Of a stretch of 64,000 nucleotides of DNA, positions 26,160 to 35,673 are shown in pieces; positions within the stretch are counted from its first letter, which is position 1; each line of letters opens with the position of its first letter. A model generated the notes under the pieces. The model made no database searches and was not told where the DNA came from. It saw nothing but the letters and a program-made list of their open reading frames with translations. Made by a program: the position numbers and the translations under genes. Source of the DNA: Paracoccaceae bacterium (lineage in GTDB: Bacteria > Pseudomonadota > Alphaproteobacteria > Rhodobacterales > Rhodobacteraceae); contig JAGRDY010000029.1 of assembly GCA_020446815.1 (NCBI GenBank), positions 62,001 to 126,000 of the forward strand, given 5' to 3'.

Positions 26160-28577
26160 ATGCGGACCCATGCCCAGGCTGTCGTCATCGGTGGTGGCGT
26201 AATCGGCTGTTCCATTCTTTACCACCTGGCGAGACTTGGCTGGACGGATACCGTGCTTCTGGAGCGTTCCGAGTTGACTTCGGGATCAACCTGGCACGCG
26301 GCGGCAAATATCCACGGGCTGCATGACAGCACCAATATCAGCCGTCTTCAGCACTATACCATGGGCCTTTACAAGGAACTGGAGTCGGAAACCGGGCAAA
26401 GCTGCGGTGTATTCCAGCCCGGCAGTCTTTATCTGGCGCAAAGCGAAAACCGCGAACACCAGCTGCGCCTGCAAGAAGCCAAGGCCCGGCGCTACGGCAT
26501 GAATTTTTACGAAGTCAGCCGGGACGAGGCCGAGCGGCTGCATCCGTTGGTCAATTTCGATGGCATCCGCTGCATCATGTATGAGCCCGAAGGCGGCAAT
26601 GTCGATCCCTCGGGTGTGACCAATGCCTATGCCGTGGGCGCCCGCCAGCACGGGGCCGAAATTCACCGCTTCACGCCGGTTACCGGAACCGAGAGCCAGC
26701 CTGACGGCAGTTGGATCGTGCGCACCGGCAAGGGTGATATCCATACACCCTGGGTGGTGAACGCGGCCGGGCTCTGGGGCCGGGAAGTGGCGGCGATGGC
26801 GGGGCTGACCTTGCCGCTGCTGCCGACCGAACACCAGTATTTCGTGACCGAAACCATTGCCGAAATCGCCGCGCTGGAGCGGCGGCTGCCCTCGGTCGCC
26901 GACCGCGACGGCGAATATTACCTGCGTCAGGAAGGCAAGGGGCTGCTTGTCGGGGCCTATGAGAAATCCATGAAATTCTGGGCCGAGGACGGTACGCCCG
27001 CGAATTTCGGGCACGAGCTTTTCGCCGACGATCTGGAGAGGATCGAAGAAAACATGCTGCGCGCCATCGACCGGGTCCCGGCTGTCGGCCAGGCCGGAAT
27101 CAAGCGGGTGATCAATGGCCCGATGATCTGGTCGCCGGATGCCTCCGTCCTGTTTGGCCCGGTGCCGGAACTGACCGGCTATTTCTGCTGCAACGGCATC
27201 ATCCCCGGTTTCAGCCAGAGCGGCGGCATGGGCAAACTGGCCGCCGAATGGATGGTCGAGGGCGAACCCTCGCTCGATATGTTCGCCTGGGACCTGGCCC
27301 GTTTCGGGCATTGGGCGAACAAGGCTTTCACCAGGGCGCGCGTTCAGGACCAATATACCCACCGCTTCAAGATTCACTTTCCCAACGAAGAACGCGCCGC
27401 GGGCCGCCCGGTGCGCACCCGGCCTGCCCATGACATGCAAGGCAGGTTGGGGGCGGTCTTCGGCCTGAACTACGGTTGGGAACACCCCTTGTGGTTCGCA
27501 GCACAAGGCGAGCCGACAAGTGAAACCATCGGATTTACCCGCCAGAACTGGTGGGCGCCCGTGGGGCGAGAAGCACGGATGCTGCGCGATGCCGCCGGGG
27601 TCATAGATATTTCGAACTTCGCCAAATACGCCGTGAAAGGCCCCGGCGCGCAGACCTGGCTGGAAGCCCTTTTCGCCAACAGGATGCCATCGCAAACCGG
27701 CCGGTCCTGCCTGACCCCGCTGATCGGCAAACGCGGCGGCATTGCCGGCGATTTCACCGTCACGAAGCTCGACGAAGCCGATTATCTGATCGTCGGGTCG
27801 GGCATGGCCGAGCGCTTTCATCAGCGGATTTTCCGCGCCCTGCCCCTGCCCGGCGGCACCACGTTCACCAGCATGACCGAGGCTTTGTGCGGCTTCAACG
27901 TCGCAGGCCCAAAGGCGCGCGACATATTGCAACCGCTGACCAATACCTCGCTTGCCAATGCCGATTTTCCCTTCATGCGTTCGCGGCGCATCCGGCTGGG
28001 CGGGATCGAGGTCATCGCCATCCGGGTCTCTTTCACCGGCGATCTGGGCTGGGAACTGCACTGCGCCACCTCCGATCAGCCGGCGCTTTATGCGGCACTA
28101 CTGGAGGCGGCAGGGCAGGTCGGCGGCGGACCCGTCGGCAGCCGTGCGCTGGGCTCGTTGCGGATCGAAAAGGGCTATGGAAGCTGGGGCCGCGAATACA
28201 GCCCCGAATACTGGCCCCACGAAGTGGGGCTGGACCGTTTGATCAAGGACGACAAGGAGTTTCACAACAAGGACGCCTGGCTTGCCGTCAAGGACAAACC
28301 GGCCCGCGAAAAGCTTGTCGCGCTCGAAATTGATGCCGATAAAGCTGACGCGACCGGCGGTGAACCGATTTTCCTGCCTGACGGAACGCCTGTCGGCCAG
28401 ATCACTTCCGGGGCTTTCGGATATTCGGTGGGCAGGTCGCTGGCGCTTGGCTATGTGAAGGCACCACTTGCGCGTGCCGGCGCCGCGTTGAACGTCGCCA
28501 TCCTCGGCCTTGACCACAGCGCCCGCCTGCTGGCCGAACCGCCGTTCGACCCTTCCGGCGCAAGGCTGCGCAGTTGA
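26160..28577 (+). CDS. FAD-dependent oxidoreductase of the dimethylglycine/sarcosine dehydrogenase type (DAO-GcvT fusion)
   Basis: 805 residues. The N-terminal DAO domain has the FAD motif VVIGGGVIGCSI (8-19) and STWHAA (43-48); His46 matches the histidine that binds FAD covalently in dimethylglycine dehydrogenase. The C-terminal half (about 440-795) is a folate-binding GcvT domain, with KGYGSWGREYSPEYWPHE near residue 670. Such enzymes demethylate N-methyl amino acids and pass the one-carbon unit to tetrahydrofolate. The exact substrate (dimethylglycine, sarcosine or a related amine) cannot be fixed. The next gene follows by 30 bases. Confidence 0.85.
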   Translation: MRTHAQAVVIGGGVIGCSILYHLARLGWTDTVLLERSELTSGSTWHAAANIHGLHDSTNISRLQHYTMGLYKELESETGQSCGVFQPGSLYLAQSENREHQLRLQEAKARRYGMNFYEVSRDEAERLHPLVNFDGIRCIMYEPEGGNVDPSGVTNAYAVGARQHGAEIHRFTPVTGTESQPDGSWIVRTGKGDIHTPWVVNAAGLWGREVAAMAGLTLPLLPTEHQYFVTETIAEIAALERRLPSVADRDGEYYLRQEGKGLLVGAYEKSMKFWAEDGTPANFGHELFADDLERIEENMLRAIDRVPAVGQAGIKRVINGPMIWSPDASVLFGPVPELTGYFCCNGIIPGFSQSGGMGKLAAEWMVEGEPSLDMFAWDLARFGHWANKAFTRARVQDQYTHRFKIHFPNEERAAGRPVRTRPAHDMQGRLGAVFGLNYGWEHPLWFAAQGEPTSETIGFTRQNWWAPVGREARMLRDAAGVIDISNFAKYAVKGPGAQTWLEALFANRMPSQTGRSCLTPLIGKRGGIAGDFTVTKLDEADYLIVGSGMAERFHQRIFRALPLPGGTTFTSMTEALCGFNVAGPKARDILQPLTNTSLANADFPFMRSRRIRLGGIEVIAIRVSFTGDLGWELHCATSDQPALYAALLEAAGQVGGGPVGSRALGSLRIEKGYGSWGREYSPEYWPHEVGLDRLIKDDKEFHNKDAWLAVKDKPAREKLVALEIDADKADATGGEPIFLPDGTPVGQITSGAFGYSVGRSLALGYVKAPLARAGAALNVAILGLDHSARLLAEPPFDPSGARLRS

Positions 28578-28607
28578 TTTCAGGAATAACTGAAAACGGA
28601 CCGAACC

Positions 28608-29864
28608 ATGATCACCGAAAAACCTGGCCTGATGGATGAAATCCGCAGCCGCTTTGCCCATGTCGATAGCTGCCCTTTTGACGGGCCACGGGTATTTTTC
28701 GAAAACGCGGGCGGGGCGCTCACGCTCAAATCGGTCATTGACACTTCGGCGGCTCATGCGGGTTTTCCGGACAATCAGGGGCGCGACAATCCCGCCTCCA
28801 GGGCGCTGATGGCAATGATCGCCAAGGGCAAAGCCGATGCACGGCTGCTGTTCAACGCAGCTGACGGGCAGATTTTCGTCGGCGAAAGCGGTACCGAGGT
28901 TTTGTTCCGGCTGATCCGCACGGCGGCACTTGGGTCAGCCGGGGGAGGCGTCATGCTGGGCAGCACGCTGGAGCACCCGGCCTCACGCTCGGCCATGGCA
29001 CGTTGGGCCGAAGTGACGGGCCGGCCGCATGTGCTTGTTGCCCATGACAATGCGACAGGCACCGTCGATCTTGCTGACTATCAGCACCACCTGACCCCGG
29101 ATGTGCGCGTCGCCACGATTGTCCAGACATCACCCGTCACCGGCATCGCCGTCGATGTGGCCGCCGTTGCCCGTGCGATCCGTGACGCGGCGCCCGATTG
29201 CTTCATCATCGTCGACGGTATCCAACATGCCAGCCACGGTGCCATCGACATCGCGTCCTACGGCGCCGACGGCTATGCCGTATCACCCTACAAGGTGTTT
29301 TCCCGCCACGGCTACGGGATCGGCTGGGCATCCGACCGGTTGACCGCCTGCCCCAAAGAAGGTGTCATCGGTGCGGCCCCCACCAATTGGGAACTTGGCA
29401 CCCGTGACAGCGGCAGCTACGCGACATTTTCCGATGTGGTCGGCTATTTCGACTGGCTGGGCAGTCAATTCATCAAGGACACCGCCCCACGCGCCCGGAT
29501 CGAGGCAGCGGCGGCAGCCATCCACGCCCATGAACAAGGCCTGACCGACGCCATGATGCACGGAACGGGCAATCTGAACGGGCTCGCCCAAATCGGTGGG
29601 GTCTCGATCATCGGCGGCGCCGACAATCCGGGGCGCGAGGGTGTGGTGTCACTGACCCTTGCAGGCATGGATTCGGGCGATCTGGTGACCCATCTCGGCA
29701 AACACGGTATCCGCACACATATTCGCAACGACGATCACTATTGCGGCAATATCCTCAGGCCGCTGGGCCTGAAATCATGTGTGCGCGTCTCGATCAGCCA
29801 TTACAATACCGAACAGGAGGTAGCACAATTTCTGTCAGCGATGCATGCGGCGGCGGCTCGATAA
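28608..29864 (+). CDS. Class V aminotransferase / cysteine desulfurase-like PLP enzyme
   Basis: 418-residue fold-type I PLP enzyme. The Schiff-base lysine is K229 in SPYKVFSRHG and the cofactor Asp-x-x-His motif is DGIQHASHG near residue 204. The sequence resembles the cysteine desulfurase-like branch of the class V aminotransferases, but the usual active-site Cys loop of NifS/SufS is not evident. Desulfurase activity is therefore not supported. Co-location with the DAO-GcvT gene, 30 bases upstream, suggests a role in breakdown of an N-methylated or amino compound. This is inference. Confidence 0.75.
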   Translation: MITEKPGLMDEIRSRFAHVDSCPFDGPRVFFENAGGALTLKSVIDTSAAHAGFPDNQGRDNPASRALMAMIAKGKADARLLFNAADGQIFVGESGTEVLFRLIRTAALGSAGGGVMLGSTLEHPASRSAMARWAEVTGRPHVLVAHDNATGTVDLADYQHHLTPDVRVATIVQTSPVTGIAVDVAAVARAIRDAAPDCFIIVDGIQHASHGAIDIASYGADGYAVSPYKVFSRHGYGIGWASDRLTACPKEGVIGAAPTNWELGTRDSGSYATFSDVVGYFDWLGSQFIKDTAPRARIEAAAAAIHAHEQGLTDAMMHGTGNLNGLAQIGGVSIIGGADNPGREGVVSLTLAGMDSGDLVTHLGKHGIRTHIRNDDHYCGNILRPLGLKSCVRVSISHYNTEQEVAQFLSAMHAAAAR

Positions 29865-29887
29865 CGTTTCAACATGAAGTTGAAACG
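29865..29887 (+). terminator. Hairpin directly after the aminotransferase stop
   Basis: CGTTTCAAC-atgaa-GTTGAAACG is a perfect 9-bp stem with a 5-base loop beginning at the base after the stop codon. No T-run follows, so it may act as an mRNA 3'-end stabiliser or a Rho-dependent site. Confidence 0.45.
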
Positions 29888-30023
29888 CCCCATGCAAGGA
29901 CCGCGATAATCTGCCCGTTGCACTTTGGGCGGTCTTCCCTTAGGAAATGCTGCAGAGCAGCGTGGGGCTTTGCGTCATCCGGGTCTCCGCGCCGATGAAT
30001 TCGCGCCACAAAGAGGACCCACC

Positions 30024-31199
30024 ATGACCAATGTTGTTATCGTTTCGGCGGCCCGCACGGCCGTAGGCAGCTTCAACGGTGCTTTCGCCAACACCCCTGC
30101 CCACGATCTTGGGGCAACCGTGCTGGAGGCCGTCGTGGCCCGCGCCGGCGTCGACAAATCCGAAGTTTCCGAAACCATCCTGGGCCAGGTTCTGACCGCC
30201 GGCCAAGGCCAGAACCCAGCGCGGCAGGCGCATATCAAGGCGGGCTTTCCACAGGAAAGTTCGGCCTGGTCGATCAATCAGGTCTGTGGATCGGGCCTGC
30301 GCACGGTTGCTCTCGCGGCGCAGCATATCCAGCTTGGCGATGCCGCGATCGTCGCTGCGGGCGGTCAGGAAAGCATGTCGCTCAGCCCCCATGTAGCGCA
30401 TCTGCGCGCCGGTCAGAAAATGGGCGATCTCAAGTTCATCGACTCGATGATCAAGGACGGTCTGTGGGATGCCTTCAACGGCTATCACATGGGCACCACC
30501 GCCGAAAACGTCGCCGGAAAGTGGCAGATCAGCCGCGAAATGCAGGATGAATTCGCCGTCGCAAGCCAGAACAAGGCCGAAGCCGCTCAAAAAGCCGGCA
30601 AATTCGCCGATGAAATTACCCCTTTCACCGTCAAGACCCGCAAGGGCGACATTACCGTGGATCAGGATGAATACATTCGTCAGGGTGCCACTCTTGAATC
30701 GATGGCCAAACTGCGGCCAGCCTTTTCCAAGGACGGCACTGTCACGGCGGGCAATGCCTCGGGCATCAATGACGGCGCGGCGGCGGTGTTGCTCATGTCG
30801 GCCGACGAGGCGGCCAAGCGTGGGCTGAAACCGCTGGCGCGGATCGCCTCTTATGCGACCGCCGGGCTCGATCCGTCGATCATGGGTGTCGGCCCGATCT
30901 ATGCCAGCCGCAAGGCGTTGGAAAAAGCCGGCTGGAAAGCTGCCGATCTCGACCTGATCGAGGCGAACGAGGCTTTCGCAGCCCAGGCTTGTGCCGTCAA
31001 CAAGGACATGGGCTGGGATCCGGCCAAGGTCAACGTCAACGGCGGCGCGATTGCCATTGGCCACCCCATCGGCGCATCGGGTTGCCGCATTCTCAACACG
31101 CTTCTGTTCGAAATGCAGCGCTCGGGCGCCAGCAAGGGCCTTGCCACCCTGTGCATCGGCGGCGGAATGGGTGTTGCCATGTGCCTCGAACGCGCCTGA
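30024..31199 (+). CDS. phaA: Acetyl-CoA acetyltransferase (beta-ketothiolase)
   Basis: Condenses two acetyl-CoA to acetoacetyl-CoA, the first step of polyhydroxybutyrate synthesis, and is also usable in the reverse direction. From ATG 30024 it has 391 residues, the family norm. Catalytic Cys88 (NQVCGSG), His347 (GHPIGASG) and Cys377 (LCIGGGMG) are all present. Followed by phaB, the usual partner. The phaC synthase and granule genes are not in the window. Confidence 0.95.
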   Translation: MTNVVIVSAARTAVGSFNGAFANTPAHDLGATVLEAVVARAGVDKSEVSETILGQVLTAGQGQNPARQAHIKAGFPQESSAWSINQVCGSGLRTVALAAQHIQLGDAAIVAAGGQESMSLSPHVAHLRAGQKMGDLKFIDSMIKDGLWDAFNGYHMGTTAENVAGKWQISREMQDEFAVASQNKAEAAQKAGKFADEITPFTVKTRKGDITVDQDEYIRQGATLESMAKLRPAFSKDGTVTAGNASGINDGAAAVLLMSADEAAKRGLKPLARIASYATAGLDPSIMGVGPIYASRKALEKAGWKAADLDLIEANEAFAAQACAVNKDMGWDPAKVNVNGGAIAIGHPIGASGCRILNTLLFEMQRSGASKGLATLCIGGGMGVAMCLERA

Positions 31200-31224
31200 C
31201 GCCCGGATTTTTCAATGAACCAGC

Positions 31225-31259
31225 AAAACACGGGCGCAATAATGTTGCGCCCGTGTTTT
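31225..31259. terminator. Strong intrinsic terminator between phaA and phaB
   Basis: A perfect 15-bp inverted repeat, AAAACACGGGCGCAA / TTGCGCCCGTGTTTT, around the loop TAATG, ending in four T. It can work in either direction. It lies 25 bases after phaA and should limit read-through into phaB. Confidence 0.9.
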
Positions 31260-31314
31260 CATTTCGGTAACAGTATTTCAAGCGCGCCATTAAAGCCATT
31301 CAATAGGAGAAAGC

Positions 31315-32037
31315 ATGTCCAGAGTAGCCCTTGTCACCGGTGGAACACGCGGCATCGGTGCTGCGATTTCCAAGTCGCTCAAATCCGCAGGACACAAGGT
31401 TGCCGCCAACTATGCCGGCAACGACGAGGCCGCCGCCGCCTTCACCAGGCAAACCGGCATCCCGACCTTCAAATGGAATGTTGCCGACTATGAGGCCAGC
31501 AAGGCCGGCATCGCCAAGGTCGAGGCCGATCTTGGCCCGGTCGACATCGTGATCGCCAATGCCGGCATCACCCGCGACGCACCCTTTCACAAGATGTCTC
31601 CCGAACAGTGGCACCAGGTCATCGACACGAACCTGACCGGCGTTTTCAACACGGTTCATCCGATCTGGCCAGGCATGCGTGAACGCAAATTCGGCCGCGT
31701 CGTCGTCATTTCCTCGATCAATGGCCAAAAGGGCCAGTTCGCCCAGGTGAACTATGCCGCGACCAAGGCTGGCGATCTCGGTATCATACGGTCACTGGCA
31801 CAAGAAGGTGCACGGGCAGGCATCACCGCCAATGCCGTCTGCCCCGGCTATATCGCCACCGAAATGGTCATGGCCGTGCCCGAGAAGGTCCGCGAAAGCA
31901 TCATCGCCCAGATCCCCGCCGGCCGCCTCGGCGAACCCGAGGAAATTGCCCGTTGCGTGTCTTTCCTTGTTTCGGACGATGCCGGCTTTATCAACGGCTC
32001 GACAATCTCGGCCAACGGCGCACAGTTTTTCAGCTAA
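31315..32037 (+). CDS. phaB: Acetoacetyl-CoA reductase
   Basis: NADPH-dependent reductase giving (R)-3-hydroxybutyryl-CoA for polyhydroxybutyrate. A 240-residue short-chain dehydrogenase. The cofactor motif is TGGTRGIG (8-15), with NAG at 82-84 and the catalytic triad Ser134-Tyr147-Lys151. The ribosome site TAGGAGA is close to consensus. The terminator upstream and a 55-base gap suggest a separate promoter or partial read-through from phaA. Confidence 0.95.
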   Translation: MSRVALVTGGTRGIGAAISKSLKSAGHKVAANYAGNDEAAAAFTRQTGIPTFKWNVADYEASKAGIAKVEADLGPVDIVIANAGITRDAPFHKMSPEQWHQVIDTNLTGVFNTVHPIWPGMRERKFGRVVVISSINGQKGQFAQVNYAATKAGDLGIIRSLAQEGARAGITANAVCPGYIATEMVMAVPEKVRESIIAQIPAGRLGEPEEIARCVSFLVSDDAGFINGSTISANGAQFFS

Positions 32038-32404
32038 GGGGATTTCGGGAAACTTCTGATCCGTCAAGTATTGCCAAAACCCGGAAAGCGCCGAACGCGC
32101 GGCAGGGTTTTGGCGTAACGCCATCAGGCGGATTGCCTTCAACCTGGATCAGGGCGCGAACAATTCCTGACCGAGTTTTCGCGACGCCGGGTTAGCAAGC
32201 GTTGACCGAACGCACCCACCCGGCAAAAAACCGGCCCCTTACTGCAGCGACCGGTCTTTCGTGCGGAAATAGCGTAAAAACTTGACCTTGACTCGCTTGT
32301 TCGCTGTCTCTCCCATCGGTCGAAAGCGAAAAACCATTCCAGATAGTTCAATATGACGTCGAAACGGCTTACTTCAGAGCGTATCGGCGTCTGCGCCGAA
32401 AACC
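32038..32404. other. Gap between convergent genes, with hairpins
   Basis: No gene is seen in these 367 bases. A 10-bp perfect stem, GCCAAAACCC (32073-32082) with GGGTTTTGGC (32105-32114), follows phaB and may terminate it. A 6-bp stem TCGGCG-tctg-CGCCGA at 32384-32399 lies just after the stop of the minus-strand gene. Confidence 0.55.
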
Positions 32405-32572
32405 TCAGCTATCGCTCAGCCGGGCAATCTCTTCCTTGATACGCAATTTCTGTTTTTTCATGCGGGCGATCACCAGATCGTCGGTGCCGGGGCTGCGCTG
32501 CGCCTCCTCAACTGCTTCTGAAAGATGTTGGTGCTTTTTGCGAAGTTCCTGCAGGTGCGAACCCATCGACAT
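32405..32572 (-). CDS. YdcH/DUF465 family small coiled-coil protein
   Basis: 55 residues, helical and highly charged, ending LKIKEEIARL-like (KKQKLRIKEEIARLSDS). The family is widespread in proteobacteria with no established biochemical role. The start at 32572 is chosen because GAGGAGA precedes it at proper spacing; the longer upstream frame lacks a ribosome site and conserved sequence. Confidence 0.82.
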   Translation of the reverse strand: MSMGSHLQELRKKHQHLSEAVEEAQRSPGTDDLVIARMKKQKLRIKEEIARLSDS

Positions 32573-32697
32573 CAGTGTCTCCTCTTCAGTGAACCATACG
32601 CCAATTCGATCACAAATCCCGAGTCGTGTCACGCAGAACCGTGAGCGGCATTTCCGGGAATTCAATACAATGGGCTACATGTCGATGGAGCATCCGG

Positions 32698-33462
32698 TCA
32701 GAATGTGATCGCGGCCCCATCGCGCAAAATCGCGCGGGCAAGAACCGACAGATCATCGCCGTCGTGGATGTGTCGCGGCCCATCATGCAGAACCAGCGGG
32801 GCGGCCAGCGCGAATGGCGCCTTGCCATCCTTGCGCGCCCGCACGATCACCCGGCCCGCCGGCCGCCCAAGGCGCGGTGAAATCGGCAGGATACAGATGT
32901 TGCCAACGCCTTGGGCCAAACCTTTCAGAAGCTCGGGCAGCCTGTCCGCAGCCTGGATCATGGTCAACCAGCCGCCCGGCCGAAGCCGCCGCAACCCTGT
33001 GGCGATCCAGTCGGCCAGAGGCGTGCCTTCGCGTTGGGAGAATTCGCGGCCCGCGTCACCGGCTGCGGTGCCGGTACCTCCGGCAAGGTAGGGCGGATTG
33101 GCAATCACATGGTCGAATTGCATTGCGCGCACCCCTGCGGGCGGAAGGGAAACATCTCCGGTATGCACATCGAACGCCAGGCCGTTTCGGGCGGCATTTT
33201 GCCGCGCCAGCGCCGCGTACCCCGGCTGTAGCTCCACCCCTGAGACACGCACCCCCAGCACCCGCGACGCCAGACACAGGCTGGCCACGCCCGCGCCGCA
33301 TCCCAGTTCCAGAACATTCTCGCCCGGCCTTGCATCAACCGCAGCAGCCAGGAGAACCGGGTCCATCGACGCGCGATACCCGTCTCGGGGCTGAAGGAAT
33401 TTCAGCCGCCCGTTCAGAAAACCGTCCTCCGTCAACTCTTCCGGCAGAAACTCATCCACCAT
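32698..33462 (-). CDS. SAM-dependent N6-adenine methyltransferase, TrmN6/YfiC-like
   Basis: 254-residue class I methyltransferase. The SAM-binding motif is LELGCGAGVASL near residue 51 and the adenine-N6 catalytic motif NPPY lies near residue 123. The N-terminal QPRDGYRASMDPVLLAAA segment is typical of the family that modifies A37 of tRNA1(Val). The tRNA target is inferred from the family. It overlaps the preceding DUF2007 gene by 11 bases. Confidence 0.87.
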   Translation of the reverse strand: MVDEFLPEELTEDGFLNGRLKFLQPRDGYRASMDPVLLAAAVDARPGENVLELGCGAGVASLCLASRVLGVRVSGVELQPGYAALARQNAARNGLAFDVHTGDVSLPPAGVRAMQFDHVIANPPYLAGGTGTAAGDAGREFSQREGTPLADWIATGLRRLRPGGWLTMIQAADRLPELLKGLAQGVGNICILPISPRLGRPAGRVIVRARKDGKAPFALAAPLVLHDGPRHIHDGDDLSVLARAILRDGAAITF

Positions 33463-33670
33463 CGGTGTCGATCCCGTTATCTTTCAAGACCGCCCGAGCC
33501 ATGAACAGATCGGCATCGCGCACCATCATTCGGCGCGGCAATATGCCTATGGAACCTTCAAGCACGCTCATATGGACGTCCATCTGAAAGGCCGCTATAC
33601 CCTCTGCGTCAAGAAGGGCTGTCGCGAATGCGATTACGGTGGGGTCTGTGGTGCGCAGAAGCTCTTTCAT
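33452..33670 (-). CDS. DUF2007 family protein
   Basis: 72-residue small protein with a ferredoxin-like alpha/beta pattern: MKELLRTTDPTVIAFATALL, then an extended segment ending DADLFMARAVLKD. The family is described as a putative signal-transducing protein, without proven function. A TTG two codons earlier is possible. Divergent from the polyprenyl synthase gene. Confidence 0.82.
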   Translation of the reverse strand: MKELLRTTDPTVIAFATALLDAEGIAAFQMDVHMSVLEGSIGILPRRMMVRDADLFMARAVLKDNGIDTDGG

Positions 33671-33723
33671 AATCAAGACTTAAAGGCATCCCGCCAGGTT
33701 TGTCGAGTAAGCATGGAACGATA

Positions 33724-34725
33724 ATGAGTTTGGACGAGAGCGCGCAAAAACCGCATGACCGCCTGAGCGCCCACCTTGCCGGCGATCTGGAGCGCGTGAA
33801 CGCATTGATCCGCGCGCGCATGGCCTCAGAGCACGCACCCCGCATCCCCGAAGTGACAGCCCATCTGGTCGAGGCCGGCGGCAAACGCCTGCGCCCCATG
33901 CTGACGCTCGCGGCGGCCCGCCTGTGCGGCTATGCCGGCGACCATCACATCCACCTCGCGGCGACCGTGGAATTCATTCACACCGCCACACTGCTGCATG
34001 ACGACGTGGTCGATGAAAGCACAAGGCGGCGCGGGCGGACGACAGCAAATCTGCTTTGGGACAACAAATCATCGGTATTGGTGGGCGACTATCTTTTTTC
34101 GCGGTCGTTCCAGTTGATGGTCCAGACAGGATCGCTGAGAGTTCTCGATATCCTGGCCAATGCGTCGGCAACCATTGCCGAAGGCGAGGTTCTGCAACTG
34201 ACCACAGCCCAGGATCTGCGCACCGACGAAGCCGTTTACCTGAATGTGATCCGTGGCAAGACAGCGGCCCTGTTCTCGGCCGCGACCGAAGTGGGCGCCG
34301 TGATTGCCGGCGCACCCGAACACCAGGTCAGCGCATTGCGCACCTATGGCGATGCCTTGGGCATCGCCTTTCAGATCGTTGACGATCTTCTGGACTATGG
34401 CGGCAGTTCGACAACCATCGGCAAGAACATCGGCGACGACTTTCGCGAACGCAAGGTGACATTGCCGGTGATCAGGGCCGTGGCCCGGGCCACGCCGCAG
34501 GAACGGGAATTCTGGTGCCGGGTGATCGAAAAAGGTGATCAGCGGGACGGAGATCTGGACAGGGCCCTGGCGATCATGGCCGCGCATGACACGATGAAAG
34601 CAATCCGCAAGGAGGCGCTCGATTGGGCCGCGAAAGCCCGGGACGCACTTTCCGCCCTGCCCGGGCATGTGTTGCGCGACACGCTGACCGATCTGGCCGA
34701 TTTCGTGGTATCGCGGGTGAGCTGA
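33724..34725 (+). CDS. ispB: Long-chain polyprenyl diphosphate synthase (ubiquinone side chain)
   Basis: 333-residue trans-prenyltransferase that extends farnesyl diphosphate to the ubiquinone tail; in this group of bacteria that is usually decaprenyl. Both Asp-rich motifs are present: D93-D94-V-V-D97 and D220-D221-L-L-D224. GGKRLRPML near residue 51 binds the isopentenyl substrate. A TTG eight codons upstream is possible; the ATG at 33724 is preferred. Chain length cannot be read off reliably. Confidence 0.92.
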   Translation: MSLDESAQKPHDRLSAHLAGDLERVNALIRARMASEHAPRIPEVTAHLVEAGGKRLRPMLTLAAARLCGYAGDHHIHLAATVEFIHTATLLHDDVVDESTRRRGRTTANLLWDNKSSVLVGDYLFSRSFQLMVQTGSLRVLDILANASATIAEGEVLQLTTAQDLRTDEAVYLNVIRGKTAALFSAATEVGAVIAGAPEHQVSALRTYGDALGIAFQIVDDLLDYGGSSTTIGKNIGDDFRERKVTLPVIRAVARATPQEREFWCRVIEKGDQRDGDLDRALAIMAAHDTMKAIRKEALDWAAKARDALSALPGHVLRDTLTDLADFVVSRVS

Positions 34726-34830
34726 GCGTTTCGGGCGCTACCTGATCGATCACGCATCGCCAAAAGCCGGCACGCGCGGAACCCGAATTGCCTTCGCCCC
34801 GGTTCAGATCGAGGACACCCCGCCCTTCGC

Positions 34831-35673
34831 TCAACCCGTACCAAGCGTTCCGTTCCGGCACCACCATTCGGGATGCTTTGCCTGCAAGTGATCGCGCGCC
34901 ACTTTCGCACGGCCCCGATCCGGCGGGAAAAGCCCGAAACAGGTAGCCCCCGAACCCGACATTCCGGCAAACAGGCAGCCAGTGTCGCGGATCGCAGCCA
35001 ATATTGACGCGATTTCTGGCACCAGTCTGGTCGCGGGTTCCAGAAGGTCGTTGCGCATGTCGCAAAGCCACTCACAAAACGCCGCTGGATCGGCCCACCG
35101 GGGAAGCTGCCGGTGCATCGGCGCATTGCTGCGTGACGTCAGTGCGGCAAAGACGTCTGGCGTGGCCAGGCCGATACGCGGGTTGACCAGAACAATGTCC
35201 AATGCGGGCAAGGGCGGGACATCCGCTATCATGTCACCGATACCCGACAGCCGGAGCGGCCGGCCCGTCATGCAGGCCGGCACATCCGCGCCAAGACGCA
35301 TCGTCGCGGCGGGTTCGGGAACCCGGCGGTCATATGCCGTTGCCAGCGCCTTGAGGGTTGCCGCCGCATCCGCCGAGCCACCGCCAATGCCGGAAGCCAC
35401 CGGAAGGTTCTTGACCAGCGTGATCGTGGCCGTGCAGCCCGGATCGAAGAGACGCGCCGCCTGCAACACGAGATTGTCGGCATTGGCTTTCAGCCCACCC
35501 GCCTCGGGCCCGGCTATCTCAAGTGAAAGCTGGTCGGAACGCGCCACCGTCACCCGATCGCCGATGCTGGCAAAAGCCACCAGACTGTCGATCAGATGGT
35601 ACCCATCGGCGCGCCTGCCCGTGACATGCAGTGCCAGATTTATCTTTGCCGGTGCAAAGACCTCAATTGCCAT
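34831..35673 (-). CDS. ispE: 4-diphosphocytidyl-2-C-methyl-D-erythritol kinase
   Basis: GHMP kinase of the MEP isoprenoid pathway, supplying precursors to the polyprenyl synthase encoded opposite. 280 residues. The N-terminal APAKINLALHVTGRRADGYH signature and the ATP-binding PVASGIGGGSADAAA motif near residue 92 are clear, as is MSGSGATCFGLF near residue 238. The start overlaps the stop of the TPR gene by 11 bases. Confidence 0.95.
   Translation of the reverse strand: MAIEVFAPAKINLALHVTGRRADGYHLIDSLVAFASIGDRVTVARSDQLSLEIAGPEAGGLKANADNLVLQAARLFDPGCTATITLVKNLPVASGIGGGSADAAATLKALATAYDRRVPEPAATMRLGADVPACMTGRPLRLSGIGDMIADVPPLPALDIVLVNPRIGLATPDVFAALTSRSNAPMHRQLPRWADPAAFCEWLCDMRNDLLEPATRLVPEIASILAAIRDTGCLFAGMSGSGATCFGLFPPDRGRAKVARDHLQAKHPEWWCRNGTLGTG

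Noticed and set aside
26160-28577. DMSP demethylase DmdA
   Set aside because: DmdA is a GcvT-type protein without the N-terminal FAD/DAO domain, which is clearly present here.
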